From Ephemerocybe angulata (Eukaryota; Basidiomycota; Agaricomycetes; Agaricales; Psathyrellaceae), in contig JAACJK010000001.1 in NCBI GenBank assembly GCA_013368325.1, positions 3,410,001 through 3,474,000 of the forward strand: DNA of 64,000 bases, written 5' to 3'. The position numbers and the translations under genes are program-made. Below the pieces are notes generated by a model. The model did not search any database. It was not told the origin of the DNA and worked only from the letters and a program-made list of their open reading frames with translations. Below, in pieces: positions 48,626 through 60,410 of the stretch. How positions within the stretch are numbered: position 1 is the stretch's first letter; every line of letters starts with the position of its first letter.

Positions 48626-50042
48626 ATGACGATCGACAGCTCCATACACCAAGAAAACGCCATTCCGGTCGGGCAGGTCTTCGATGTCGACTCGCGTACA
48701 GGATTCATGCCCCCGCAGCCGCCCATTCGGAGGCTACCAGCGACTTGGGAGGAATGGGAAGCGATGCTCGACGCTGCCATCGCTGGCGGCTTCAAATGTG
48801 GGGACGCTGCCGACCTGACAGAGGAGGACGCAGAGAGGTCGGAATCTTGGCGGGCCCAAGTACGAAAGGTGCGTGTCCGATATTGACTTCAGACTTTCCC
48901 TTGTCTCACTCTTCTTTCAACTCTTGTAGATGCCTGTTCTACCTGTGAACGGTGCTCTGACGTCGTGCCCCCTTCTCCTCCGCCGCGGCCACCTTGTCCT
49001 AACATTCCTCCTCCACTATTACGTGCAAACACTACCAATCGACGTTCCCATCCTCATTCCCCGTTCCATCGCCATCCCAGTCCTCCGTGTATCCAACGTC
49101 CTCGATATCCCACCCCTTCTCACCTTCTCCGACACCGTCCTGTACAACTGGGAGTACAAGACTGCGCCTAGCAGCGCGAATCCGGATGAGGGAGTCGAGG
49201 CACCCCAACTGGACAACCTTCGCTCCCAAACAACCTTCTCCGGCCTGGCCGACGAAGAAGAGTTCTACCTCTGCTCCGCACGGATCGAGTTACGTGGCGT
49301 CGAAGCCTTGGAGCTAATGAGGCAGACGATGGACGAGATGTTTGTTGGGGACGAGATTGCCGTGCGTCGGATCAGCGCCTACCTCAAGACGATGGCGGGC
49401 GTGATCAACGAGCTGAAAACCCTCCTCCTCGACGTTCGGAAGCAGTGCGATCCCGAGCGGTACTACAGCCTCGTGCGCCCTTGGTTCCGGGGCGAGGACT
49501 CGGATATGACGAAGCGGAAGTGGATGTTCGAGGGTGTCGAGGAGGAGCAAGATCTCTCTCCCCCGCGCGAGCTGTCCGGTCCGAGTGCGGGGCAGAGCAG
49601 CATCGTCCACGTCCTCGATGTCTTCCTCGGCGTCGACCATCAGAGCAAGAACTCTGACAAGCCGTCGTTCATGAGTAGGATGTTGACGTACATGCCGCGG
49701 AACCACCGGCTCTTCCTCAAGCACCTCTCTGCGAACCCACGTCCACTTCGCTCTTTCATCGTCTCTGCCCAAGACGAAGAGCTTCTCGACTCATATAACA
49801 AGGCCGTGCTGGCGTTGAAGGAGTTTAGGGATGCGCATATGATTATTGCGACGCTGTACATTATCGGCCCTGCGCGTAGGGCGGCGAGGGCGGCGATGGC
49901 AGGGGCGGCGCAGATCGATTCTGGTGCTGAGCCTACGCCGCCGGGCAAGGCTGGCGAACCCTTGAAGGGTACTGGGGGCACAGATCTGGTGAAATTCCTA
50001 AAAGATACAAGGAATCGCACCGGTGCGACCATGATATCCTAG
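48626..50042 (+). CDS. Indoleamine 2,3-dioxygenase, copy 2
   Basis: Exons 48626-48868 and 48930-50042 encode 451 aa, closer to the usual fungal IDO length than copy 1. Same intron position as copy 1 (VRK before ATGCCTGT). Motifs: VDSRTGFMPPQPPIRRLP, LTSCPLLLRRGHLVLTFLLH, LVRPWFRGEDS, RELSGPSAGQSSIVHVLDVF, MPRNHRLFLKHL, and FRDAHMIIATLYIIGPARRA with the probable proximal heme His; LKGTGGTDLVKF near the end. The enzyme cleaves the indole ring of tryptophan to N-formylkynurenine. Two IDO genes 36 kb apart on the same strand point to an old segmental or tandem duplication; the differing insertions suggest divergence in regulation or kinetics. Confidence 0.94.
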
Positions 50043-51021
50043 ATCCTTACATCTCATTTAATCTTCTCGGCCGGCGACTTTGTCTTCTCATTCTTTCGAG
50101 ACCTTTTGGGCTTTGCGTACTTTTTATATCATTTCCCCCCTGTTTTTGTATCGCGACAGTTTTCCTCCTTCACCCTTCGCCCTCCTTCTTTTCGCCACCG
50201 GTATAAGTGGTAGAATGCATTGTAGATTACTCTATCCACACCTTTTAACACTATTGTAACACTACCGTAGGACAAATGACTGCTATACCATCGGACCCGA
50301 GCTGCACTACTCCCATCCCGGTAGCAGCGCATACGATCCAAGCCCGCCCGCCTTCTTTATCCAAGAGTAGAAATCGATTGTATTCGCTTCAAGCTCCACT
50401 TCGTAAGCTCCAGCCTCATCTGCCTGGCCATCTGCCTGATTGTCTTCACCTCTCAGATCTCAGCTATCAACCAGCAGTCGTTTTGGCTCCTTCGGCGAGT
50501 CTAGTGGGACGAAACAGGTAAACTGGGAGCTAGAAGGAGATTCGAGGGTTTCGTTCGACTTCTTTCATCTTACTTATTCCTGGTGACAACAGCCTGTTGC
50601 ACGGCAGAGCGAGGCAGGTGAAAGGGGGCTGGTCGAGGAGAGTGGTCTATTGACTATATACGAGGGGAGAGTACGCCGGTGGGATACTATCCGGAAGCTC
50701 ATCCACCAACTTGAATCGCAGGCTCTTGACGATTCCCCGAGCTACGCGGAACTGCTGGCCTTCTTCGATGGTTAATTAAAGCTCTTTGAGAATGAACTAG
50801 ACCCGATATTCGCTCATCGCCTGCGGCAAGATAGTGGGGATGCAGCGGGAGTAGACGCATGGAGAACCGAGAGCCAGCCACAGTGTTTCCCCACCCCAGT
50901 AGACATGTTCTGGGCATACGTCAAGTGCATGAGCCGCAGGTGAATAAACTATATACATAGAGGGAGAGGGGCTATAACCGAATCTTCAAAAGCACAGTCG
51001 ATACAAATGGCGCTTGGTCCG
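50043..51021. other. Intergenic region without a supportable gene
   Basis: About 1 kb between convergent genes (IDO copy 2 and an F-box remnant). Only short overlapping frames with no recognisable motif. Confidence 0.45.
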
Positions 51022-52023
51022 TTAGAAGTAGTCCTGCCACGGCCACCTCATACTTTCTGTCGTCCACAGCTCCTCTGATTCCTCCAACGGTTCCTCGTTC
51101 GCGTAGATTGCGAGCAAAGGCATATCGCAGGTGTATCCATCCGCTTCATCATTCGTGCGCCGTTGCACCTGCCCTCCAACCAAGCCTTCCATTCTATCTC
51201 TGGGGCACACCAATGTCTTTAAAGACTTTGCTAGGCGGACGAACGGGGCGATATGTGCTTCATGGTGTGCTGGGATATCGCCGCCCGCCTCGACGCGGAG
51301 CTCGGTAATGGTTGTTGAATATGGAAGCCAAAACGCTAGAGCTGATTTCACAGTCAGGGCATGCGCGCTCCACAGCGCGGCCTCTGGGTCAGACCGGTCA
51401 GACCAGCTTTCAGAGGAGCAGTGACATTTTGAGGAATAGGTGGGAGAGGTGAGGAAGATGTTCGAGGATTTTGATCCACGCAGACGGTGTCTGGGGGTGC
51501 GACCTTCAGATTTTCTTGAGGGTAAACCAGAGCAGCCTTTTCAAGTTGTAGATTTTCGATATCTCAATGGCATATCGATGTAGCACCCTTGAACCTCGAG
51601 ACACTCCAAGGCAGACAGATCTTGCGCGAAAGGACAACGTATAACAGTAGCGCCACCCCAACTTCGACGAAGTGAAAGTTCTTGAAGGCATGGTGCCGTT
51701 GAGTTGTGAAGATTTCTGAGGGAGGTATGTGCTCGCCCTTGCCCATGAGGGGGACCCTCTGCGTAACCGATCCCACCCTGCATCGAAGAGAAGCCATTTG
51801 CATCGCCTCTTCATTTTCGAAACGTACTCCGCGAACCTTTCCTAACCAAGAGAACATATCTTCGCCAGAGTTCAGGCGAGTCCAAGGAAAGAGAGCGCCA
51901 TTGATCGCAGACATGAGAGATGGACACGATGGTGTGGAAGGATGCCGGCGTGCGATCAGGTATGAGGTGTAGAACTTTCAGCAACAAGACTTCATGGGGA
52001 AGGTCAGAGGATGTGGTCATTTC
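51022..52023 (-). pseudogene. F-box gene, probably degraded or with unresolved introns
   Basis: Begins with an F-box-like N-terminus, DLPHEVLLLKVLHLIP, followed by SISHVCDQWRSLSLDSPELW (52010-51850). The reading frame then closes; a second frame carries further hydrophobic/leucine-rich sequence to about 51564, and the last 110 codons (51351-51022, with FVRLAKSLKTLVCPRD and DMPLLAIYANEEPLEESEEL) resemble an F-box protein C-terminus. No splice combination joining all parts was convincing. It is either a multi-exon gene or a decaying copy. The DUF6533 gene ends about 130 bases upstream on the same strand. Confidence 0.5.
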
Positions 52024-52152
52024 TGGCATACGAGGCAGTGGTTGAAGGTCAAGAGGTGCTCGACATTGTCGACGTACCCGAGTTCATATACACTATCGGC
52101 TAAGAAGAAGAAAAAAACTGGTATAATATGCAGCGGATATATGTAGCCTTCT

Positions 52153-53683
52153 CTATACTGCTTGGCCGCCCTGCAGCGCTGATGGTGAAGCCTTGTGCTG
52201 GATTTCTGTCGACGACCGCCGGTCTTCATTGTCATGACGCTCAATGTTGACCTATATCAGGGAGAAATGGACGCCGTTAATTGTTTGCTTTGCCATGATA
52301 TTGGCCGACACACACCTGGACCTTCACGCCATCGTAGATATCATTCTGCGAGAAGTCCGTCGCAGCTGGATCACGGTATTTTCGTAAAGGAAAGGAGACG
52401 CCAGATCGCGCGCTAGGTTTAAATGATTGTTGGTCTGAGGACGATAAATTCTTCTCCGGCTCCTGCGAGCCCCTGAGGTTAAGAACAAGACGGCAGCAAA
52501 GAACCTGAGACAAGATAAGAGCGAGGAAGCCTATCGGACCCTTTTGTGAGCAGAATGGGTCGGTGGGCAGAAGGAAATGGGCGCACAGTTAATATTTTGC
52601 AGATTGGGGTTGCTTTGAAACATGAAGGCAGCCTACGACGTCGAAATGAGCGCTGGGCAGTGAGATAATCTCTCGGACACAACTCACATTCAACACGTTA
52701 ACTGCGCAAACACAGAGGAAATATCCCAGACCCTCTCGAATGAATATCTTAACCACTCGTGATGACTTAACGAGCCGCTGAAGTTTCAATGCCTGTACGA
52801 GAGATCAGCTAAGTTGAAGAAGGATAGGGTGGTATTCCAGCGTACCTTCCAAAGCGTTAAAAACGTGCAGATCAGATCGAAGGCGACGGGAGCGAGCCAA
52901 AACCCACTGACGACATGGTGGCCAGGTTTGTCGCTCGCCGTACAAGGCCCCTTAGCATCTCCAATTGGTATTGGGCTGATTTGGCCAACACCAGCGATTG
53001 AAACGTAGAGTAGGAAAGCCATCTCTCCTAGAAGCATCGCGGCAAGTAGGGCCCCGAGCCAACGCTGCTTGCCCAAAAACGCGTAAGTCCGAACGGCAAG
53101 GATGGCCTCTAAAGGAGAGAGAGCATCAGTACTGTCATGTAGTGAAAGCAGGCGAAAAACAAACCCGAGCCCAATGTCGCCCACATGCACGTTGCGGCGA
53201 TGAGATGGTATCTACATGAGGCGGTAGAGTTCAGTGATGGGGAGACAGGCAGAGTTACCCTACTCACAGCGTCTTGCACTCCTCCTGGCTGAAGTTCGAG
53301 TGGAACAGCCATAGATTGATGGCGAAGGCGACAAGACTGTAATATCTTGTCCAGATGTAGAGGCCTTTAATTATTGACCACTCCTTCGTCCAAATATAGT
53401 CCCATTCCACTGCGCGTCTAATGAGACGAACTCCAGAACTTGAAGGTAGGCGTGGAACACTCACTCTTCAGACATGTCAACCAATCCCACACCGCGACGG
53501 AAACCTGGGAACAGTCAACATAAAGTCAAAGTAGTCTGCGCTGGTATAACGAACCATGGATGCAGTGTATACTTGAAGGACGTGGATAAGCCCCAGTCCG
53601 GTTACCAGTTGCGAAATGACCTGCTCATTCCCGAGGGCAATGGACTCAGCGGCAGCACGATTTACACCAGGTATCCCGGACAT
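52153..53683 (-). CDS. DUF6533-type multi-pass membrane protein, second gene
   Basis: Start MSGIPGVNRAAAES at 53683; exon 1 ends before a GTATAC donor near 53580. The next exon (VSVAVWDWLTCLKSE) joins VEWDYIWTKEWSIIKGLYIW, the DUF6533 core (D-Y-I-W-T-x-x-W-S-x-x-K). Further membrane segments: LYIWTRYYSLVAFAINLWLF, MWATLGSGLFFACFHYMTVL, LGALLAAMLLGEMAFLLYVS, VSGFWLAPVAFDLICTFLTL, EGLGYFLCVCAVNVLNV and GPIGFLALILSQVLCCRLVL. The motif ILAVRTYAFLGKQRW follows TM3 (R-x-Y-A-x-x-G pattern). The cytosolic tail ends with KVQVNIERHDNEDRRSSTEI and stops at 52153. A few internal splice points are approximate. Function unknown. Confidence 0.78.
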
Positions 53684-55047
53684 GTCGAACACAGGACCTG
53701 ACAGTGACGGGCGAAAATGTGAGGTCGTTCTACCCGACCACCCGACGGCCCTCTTGGCTTAAGTATACGAAGTCAGAGATGATGGAAACCAAGGTTTCGC
53801 TCCACGTCTCATGGAGATATCATGCGCAAGGAGGTAGGACTATTTGAAGGTGCCGTTCCCACTGTACTGTGAGTCGCACGACTCGCGGAAGGTTCTGGCC
53901 AGAGGTGGCAGACTGTAGCAGATCGGTGAATCGTGGAATGCACCCTCGCCCCAGCGACCCTGAATGATGCATGATCGGAACGTTCCGAGAGTCGGCATGG
54001 CGCGGCATGCGACCATATCTGTGACCTCTACCTCCACTTCTGGGCTTGTTGGAGACATTTGAAGGCGACCGAATGTATATATGTGTGTAGAATAGGCAAT
54101 TGTAAGTGATTATGAGCATTGTCATCTCTTCTTCCAGTCTCGATGTCGTGCAAGGGTCGCGAATATGCTTAGTGGATGTTATCCTCGGTCACTCTGAGGT
54201 TTGTGAGGAGCACTGGGGACCGATCTTCAACTTTAAGGGAAAATACATGCGCTGGCACACTTTAGAAACATTTTTTAATGAAAGCTAGAAGTTTACACAG
54301 CTGTATGGTTGCCCTAATGTCTGGAGAGGCGCGAGGAGGGAGTCCCGGCACTGTAGGCCTGGTTTGACTAAGCTGATTGGTCTATCCCCATGTCATGATG
54401 CCATCAACCCTTCCAAGATCCAGCGATCTGTCACCTCTTGGATTCTGGAGTGGCACCGTCACCGTGAAGGCCATAGCAGGATTGCGAAAAAAATTATTAC
54501 GTTCAAGTGAGAAAAGCGGGTGCATGATGTTTTGGAGATCCACCAGGATCCACCCAAACTCACTCGGATACATAATGAGGTCACAACGCGGCGGGCGAGC
54601 GAGAGAAGAGTGAACGACGCGCTCTCGCGAAGGTGTCTGAAGTGTCCACTCTCTGCTCATGCCGCCAAAATTGTTGTGGGGCAGAAAGGAGTACGATTGC
54701 TGTATATCGCATACTATTAGGCTTTGTCGTCGAGTGCAGGGAGATGCAGGCTGCTTCTTTCAAGAAAATGCTAGCTGCGGCAGGATATTAGTAGCAATCG
54801 TCACCGTGAGTCAGTGACCAGCCGTGGCCCTGCACCACACACCACGGACCCGAGATTCGGTTCTTTGGAACCTGGCAAGTATTTACTAGGGCAGTGCCAG
54901 GGTACGAGAGCCTAGAGGAGGACCCCGGTTTATACTGCGACAAGGCCAGATCCGGCTGAGGGCCTCCGATGTCCGGATTGTGCATCGGTTGAGGCTTCTT
55001 AAAGTTTGATTCAACAGGCGTGATGGGTTACGACACTATCTGTGTTA
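53684..55047. other. Intergenic region without a supportable gene
   Basis: 1.4 kb with only short frames on both strands; no repeats or RNA genes recognised until the MITE at 55048. Confidence 0.45.
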
Positions 55048-55207
55048 CAGCAGAACCTCCCATAAGTCATACCCCTCGGTCACCGGTGCCCACCTCAGGC
55101 TATGACTTTCTGGGCGTTATGACTTTTCAGAGGTCATTTTGGCGGGGGCAAGACTTCTTGGGCTTATGACTGTTTAGGGTATGAGATAAAGGAGGTAGGT
55201 TCTACTG
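55048..55207 (+). mobile_element. pogo/Fot1-like MITE (160 bp) with TA target duplication
   Basis: Left end CAGCAGAACCTCCCATAAGT and right end, reverse-complemented, CAGTAGAACCTACCTCCTTT form imperfect terminal inverted repeats of about 30 bp. TA dinucleotides flank both ends (55046-55047 and 55208-55209), the target-site duplication expected for Tc1/mariner/pogo elements. The interior has several TTATGACTT-like subterminal repeats and no coding capacity. It ends 9 bases before tRNA-Leu(CAA). Confidence 0.8.
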
Positions 55208-55216
55208 TAATAATAT

Positions 55217-55321
55217 GGCAATATGGCCGAGCGGTTATGGCGTGTGACTCAAGCGAAAGCTTGCCTCTTCGAGGTTTCTCATGGGAGTATTCCCGCGTGG
55301 GTTCGAATCCCACTGTTGTCA
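55217..55321 (+). tRNA. tRNA-Leu(CAA) with intron
   Basis: Acceptor strands GGCAATA (55217-55223) and TGTTGTC (55314-55320) pair over seven bases with G-U wobbles, followed by discriminator A. D-arm GCCGAGCGGTTATGGC is typical of Leu/Ser tRNAs. Anticodon stem TGTGA/TCATG frames loop CTCAAG with anticodon CAA at 55250-55252. A ~24-nt intron (55254-55277) begins one base after the anticodon, as usual, and contains CTTG able to pair with the anticodon. A long variable arm and T-arm GTGGG-TTCGAAT-CCCAC follow. A T5 run at 55324-55328 is a good Pol III terminator. Confidence 0.92.
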
Positions 55322-55323
55322 AC

Positions 55324-55328
55324 TTTTT
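55324..55328 (+). terminator. Pol III oligo-T terminator of tRNA-Leu
   Basis: Run of five T starting three bases after the mature 3' end of the tRNA gene. Confidence 0.7.
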
Positions 55329-55444
55329 GCAGGCCTCCATAGCGATGACCCGAAATAACCGTATAATACCGGCGGCGTATACTCCTTCTTGCCATTCTCC
55401 GAAAAGAGGTATAGTAGCTACATGAAGACTACATGATTGCCCTC

Positions 55445-56380
55445 CTGTTGAGAAGCTCATCTGAACGCAGATCGCACTGAGACATTGCTACATGGACCTC
55501 CGATGCCACATGGCCTCGAATTTCACACTTTTGGCATGCAAGACCGCGCTTCAAGTAGAAGACACCCACTTCCACGCCGGCCGATGGGGCGAAGCTCTGA
55601 GCTACATGCCAAACCTGGTGGAACTCCATCTCATTGACATAGACGACGGCCATCCGTGTAGGGCGCGCGTTCAGTTGAAGAAACTTCGCAAGTTCAACAT
55701 TGCTTACGGGCAGCTACAACAACGTAGCAGCTTTACGCTCCAAACTCGACATCCCTGACACCTGCGATACCACTTTTTCTGGGCATATAGAAGGAATTCC
55801 CGAGGTCTTCGCAGAGGTTGGATCTCTCCTGGTGGCTATCACAGTTAGCGCCTGGCACGGAAATAGCAAGCGATATACGACTAGGTGCTTCGGGGAGGCT
55901 AACGGCACACCTCTCTGCAACCAGTACATGAGCCGGCTCCTACGTTCCCTTTCGTGCCCAACATCCACATTGGCCAAGAATATCAGGCTCGGGCTCATCT
56001 CTCTCCAATTGGATTTCGACATGCAATATCCAGAAGATTTTTGGGACAGGGAGGAGCTTTGCCACGACCTCGCTCAGTTCATGTTGATGTTTCCGAGGGT
56101 CGAGTACCTCACACTCGGGAATCCCACTATCAAGACAGTTCTCATTCCAATCCTTCAAGAACGAACCCCACCTTTGTTGCCGGCTGAAGACGAAGAGCTT
56201 TATGCTGCGGCTCGGATCCTCTTCCCTTCATTGAAGGAGATCAGCGTTTCAACTGAAGTTCTGGAGGATGATCACTTGCGGGCGATGGTCGAGTCTTACG
56301 CTCTTTGGAGAGAAGATATGGGTTTGCCTATTCTGCTTGAAGCCCGAGAGCATGTCCCATACATACTAGGGCGGGGATAG
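55445..56380 (+). pseudogene. 5'-truncated F-box paralogue of the gene at 37.9-39.4 kb
   Basis: Similarity to the minus-strand F-box gene starts abruptly in its middle (LRHCYMDLRCHMAS versus LNHCYIDLRCQAVS), so the F-box itself is absent. An extra base near 55702 shifts the frame within KKLRKFN, after which the match continues with GSYNNVAALRSKLDIPDTCD. Relative to the other copy, about 20 codons are missing near 55840. From there it is open to TAG at 56378-56380. It lies about 125 bases after tRNA-Leu and in inverted orientation to its source, about 16 kb away. It is most likely an inactive fragment, though the 226-codon second part is open. Confidence 0.8.
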
Positions 56381-56570
56381 TCGAAACGTGCGTATCTGTG
56401 CATTACATACCAATGACATTCCAATGGAATATTGACGAGCTTCCGTCGAGAAGGGTGAAGCCAGATGCCAAGGCATTTTTCACAGCATGTATCTTTGCAC
56501 GCGCCCCATTCCGGGGACCTAGGAACGCCACTGCCTGAGCGGCAAGACCTAGTTCAGATACCTAGGCGAT

Positions 56571-56588
56571 AAGCGCCGGCGGGCGCTT
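56571..56588. repeat. Inverted pair of dispersed motif
   Basis: AAGCGCC-GGCG-GGCGCTT, a perfect 7-bp inverted repeat with a 4-bp centre in non-coding DNA. Confidence 0.8.
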
Positions 56589-56864
56589 GAGGTGAGTTGA
56601 CACTTCGGTACAGGATGCTTGGCGGATCAAGAACTATTCGCAACGGCATTCAATTTCCCTCGCGAGTCTTCCATGGTGACTTAAGTGCATCGTGCCTGTA
56701 TGGCCATTGAACACATCATTAACTACAGGTTACCCAAATACCCTTCACCTTCGCCCGTCTTCTCTGACACACATCCAGCTTCAAAGCTAGATAAAGCGTA
56801 AATATGGAGCCTTCGCAGCATTAAAGGGGCCGTACCTTTCGCCCACCAGACATATCGGGTCTGG

Positions 56865-57104
56865 CTAACATATGAGCAGAGGCCCCTTCCAGCAACTCGA
56901 AGGGGTTGGGGGATACGACGTCGTGCTCGTCGTTGGAGCCGTAGTTATCGTGGTGGACGTGACTGTGGTGGAAGTCGTCGTCTTCGTTGTAGTGGTCGGG
57001 TGCGTTGGGTGACGCAGATTCAAGGGTGAAGCCAGGACATGGCCTGCGATACTCGCTAGGACAATAACGAAGGAGAGCAGCGAGAGGTTCTTGAGTGGCT
57101 GCAT
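56865..57104 (-). CDS. Small secreted Thr-rich peptide precursor with CWKGPLLIC C-terminus
   Basis: 79-aa single-exon frame. The first ~25 residues (LSLLSFVIVLASIAGHVLA, cleavage after ALA likely) form a clear signal peptide. The middle is almost pure Thr/Ser/Pro (a probable O-glycosylated or linker segment). The protein ends in SSCWKGPLLIC. The end resembles that of the 61-aa secreted peptide at 61.6 kb (NCYYHGQLIC): both finish C-x4-5-L-I-C. Two cysteines near the end could form a small disulfide loop. I do not recognise the family. A TATA-like element or transcript cannot be verified. Confidence 0.55.
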   Translation of the reverse strand: MQPLKNLSLLSFVIVLASIAGHVLASPLNLRHPTHPTTTTKTTTSTTVTSTTITTAPTTSTTSYPPTPSSCWKGPLLIC

Positions 57105-59767
57105 GCTAGTATGTGTTCCACGATCCCGGGGATAGAAGATTGGTTCTGAGATTTAATGGAAGGGAAACCACATCTGCTGTAGAATTTTATATCTCAGGAA
57201 GAGGGACAACACTTCTCCCGATCGACTCCCAGCAATATCAAATGTACAGCGCTCAGCATGATTCATACCTGCAATTCTCCCGCAATTCTCCTGTGCCGCA
57301 CTCATCTCAATCTACCAGCTCATAGGAGCCTACGAGTGTATACTCGATCATATTCCCATACAGCATTGGCTCCCCGCTTCGCTTCTATAAGATATCAAAG
57401 GGGAAGAGGGCTTAATTCGCAATACAAGGACTTCGTTCTCGCCAAGCCAGACTGAGTCGAAGGCTAGGCACGAGCCTCATCCACATTTTTGGTATATCAA
57501 CTGAAAGGAGGGCATAATTTGGGACGGCTTCTCGAGGAGAAGGGTCCGCCCATATGCTTCGTTCACCGATGATCTTCGGACGGATTCACAGGTTCGCGCC
57601 AAGCGTAATTTTAATGGGCTTAATGATCAATAAGCTCCTTTTTATCCCTGAGATGCTACACCTACATGCCACACACTGCTTTCTTATACTTAGCCCCTAG
57701 TCATTTTGAATCCGATACGTAGACAAGCGCCTGTGGTGTGCGGCTCTGACGCGGAGGTCTTCATTAGGGCTTCGCACGATACCAGACACTTGAAGGTGAA
57801 GCCAAGATGATACCTATCATTCTACATATCGAGTAACAGATAGCCAGGCTCCAAAAAAATATCAAGAACCTCGGTTATAACAGTCTCGGTGCAGGACAAG
57901 CGACGGACCTCGATAACTTCCACTCCCGGCGGATAATGACCATCACAGTGTGTACACGGGCGCTTAAATAAACAGCGTATCAGCATCCTGCAATGGCTGA
58001 GTCAGTAAAGTCTGAGAGCAGGCATTATCATGTCACCCCTTGGAACACTACCCGCTGCTACACTCACACCCTCCCCTTCGCAACATCCGCCTCTTCTATA
58101 TGATCCTATCGAATCATCTCAAATTCCAATCTTTATCTTACGGCAGGCTATTATCTTCTCCCGAGGAAGTATTGGAGCCGCCTCCAACTAGCTCATGGAG
58201 CTTCGATATGATTCAACCCTCCCGCCGCTTCACGGAAAAATAGCGGGCAGTCTCTCGAGTTCTCAGTTGAACTGAGGCGCTCATTCTCCTACGTTTATTG
58301 TGAACACCCTCGATAGAAGGGTAAAAGCCGTATACGATATATCAGGAAGCCACTGCTAAGCGCTGAGGCATAGCCATCCCTGATCTCCGAGAACTTCGAA
58401 GCGAGTTTTTTGGCGCTCACAACCTGTATATTAGAACGTTAGTAAATGGGATTAATTCGGAAAACTCCATCACCATCACCACAGCCAGTCTCCAGCGCAT
58501 ATACCACCATGAGTATATCGCCGGAGGAAGTCGCGGATCTAACAGAGGAAATTTATATATGGTTCATGCAGGATGTGCGTATATTTATCCGTTTACGAAG
58601 GGGAAGGCCCTCTTAATCCATTCTCATTAAACTCTAGTATATTGCGCGTACGGACTCCAATTGACCTGGAGAATCATTCTACAATACCGAACTAGCATCT
58701 TCGATCTTATCACCGTTCTCCTGTAATCGATGCCTACCTACATCAAGGCCCAGACTCCAGCGAGCAACACGGATAGAAAGCAACCAAAACGCCCCTATCT
58801 CCTGTAATAAGCGCCCGGCGTAATCCCCCCGCCGTCGCAAGCCCGCGGTAGTAGTACATTACCATACAGATAAAAACGCAATCAGCCTCCTCCTACACAC
58901 GAAATCAGGGCTAACCTTCCCCAATATTTCCTCTACCCCACCAACGTCGATCTCCAACATACTAGGCGTCAGTCCCCGAAAGACCTAAAGCCAGAGTTCG
59001 AGACCGCCATGCATTACGACAAGCACCCGTTGAACACGGCCCCCACCCATCCCACAATCAATCAACTTCAAGAACTTGGAGGATGAGAGGAAGACGCCTC
59101 CGCATCCAAATTCAAGCCACGATGGTTTCTCGCAAGCGCCCATATTGGAGTCGAAAGAATAGGAGCCTGCTGAGGAACGAGCGGGCCCTGATTGGCTCCG
59201 AGGCCGCTCGGCGCGCGTAGCGCCCTGATCCGTGACGTCACCGCAATTCCGCACATCATCATCACGCCGTCCCCTCCGACGGACGCGACGCGGATCGAGC
59301 AGGGTCGTCAAGAATCGGGATGCTCGGGTCGGACCCAAGCCAGGGCTTCAGAGGAAGGAAACATAGCTCTCGAATCGACGCGCTCGTCCAGGAAGACATT
59401 CAAGTTTGAATAATGAGTTGTGGAGTGTATTGCCGGACTGTAAAGCTATCCAACGTAAAAACCAATCGTCTACTGACGTAGCAGCCCTCGTCTCGTCTGT
59501 AGTGTACAACCGCTATGCATATAGCGTTTTGAGACTTCCACGAGTGGCATGGCACCGCGCGCACCACCTCGACCGCCAGCCCGAGTCTGACATGGCTGGC
59601 TGGCACCAAGGCGGCAAAGCGACTCTCTAATCCGGGACTGTCCAGGGTAACATGGGAGCATTAGGAGAAATGTACAATATGCAAGGCGTGTGTGTGTATG
59701 ATGATGGTGGTGGCGTGGTGGTGCGAGGGGAATGCGAACGGCGGGGAGGTAGGGAGGGGAAGACCGC
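57105..59767. other. Intergenic region without a supportable gene
   Basis: 2.7 kb. Exact dispersed motifs at 57958-57966 and, in opposite orientation, 58808-58816. A possible short exon (58510-58576, MSISPEEVADLTEEIYIWFM then GTGCGT) could not be extended. Nothing else convincing. Confidence 0.45.
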
Positions 59768-60410
59768 TTAGGCGGTGGACTCCTTGAGGAAGGTGATGAG
59801 GTCGTTCCTGTCCTTGTCCTTCTTCAAGCCGGCGAAGGCCATCTTGGTACCGGGGATGTACTGCACGATGCGTTAGCAATGTATTCACGAAGAGAGAGGG
59901 AGGGAGGATGGGCCCGGGCGAACTAACCTTCTTGGGGTTCTCGAGGTACTCGAAGAGGGTCTGCTCCTCCCAGGTGACGCCCTTGTTGATGTTGGCGGCG
60001 GTGTACGAGAAGCCCTCGGCCTGGCCAGACTTACGGCCGAAGATACTATGAGCGAGCGCAGAAAAGGAGAGTCAGTATGAGTAGGGAGTGCCTCCGCTGG
60101 CAGAACGGGATGTACGCACCCGTGCAGGTTGGGGCCGACCTTGTGGGGCTCGCCAGCGCCGAGGGTATGGCACTGAGCGCAGCGGGTCTTGAAGAGGGAA
60201 GCTCCCTTGGCAGCGTCACCTACAATCACAAAAACATAAAATAGTCAGTTAGACGCTCTCACTCATACAACCAACTCAATAGTAGAAGTAGTAACTCCGT
60301 TCCGTCAGCCAGCACCGTGACACCCGTGCTCGCTTCCGTCCCGTCGCCCCACCACTCCCCTCCACTCCAACCCACAGATACAAACGCGACTCACCAGCAG
60401 CGAAAGGCAT
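59768..60410 (-). CDS. CYC1: Cytochrome c
   Basis: Electron carrier between complexes III and IV in the mitochondrial intermembrane space. Exons 60410-60395 (16 nt, MPFAA), 60219-60120, 60045-59928 and 59860-59768 encode 108 aa, the normal fungal length. The heme attachment motif CAQCH is preceded by GASLFKTR, followed by [20 protein letters not shown], and the axial Met lies in [20 protein letters not shown]; the chain ends TFLKESTA. All introns are GT-AG (175, 73 and 67 nt). Intron 3 has a CTAAC branch site. No anomalies. Confidence 0.97.
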
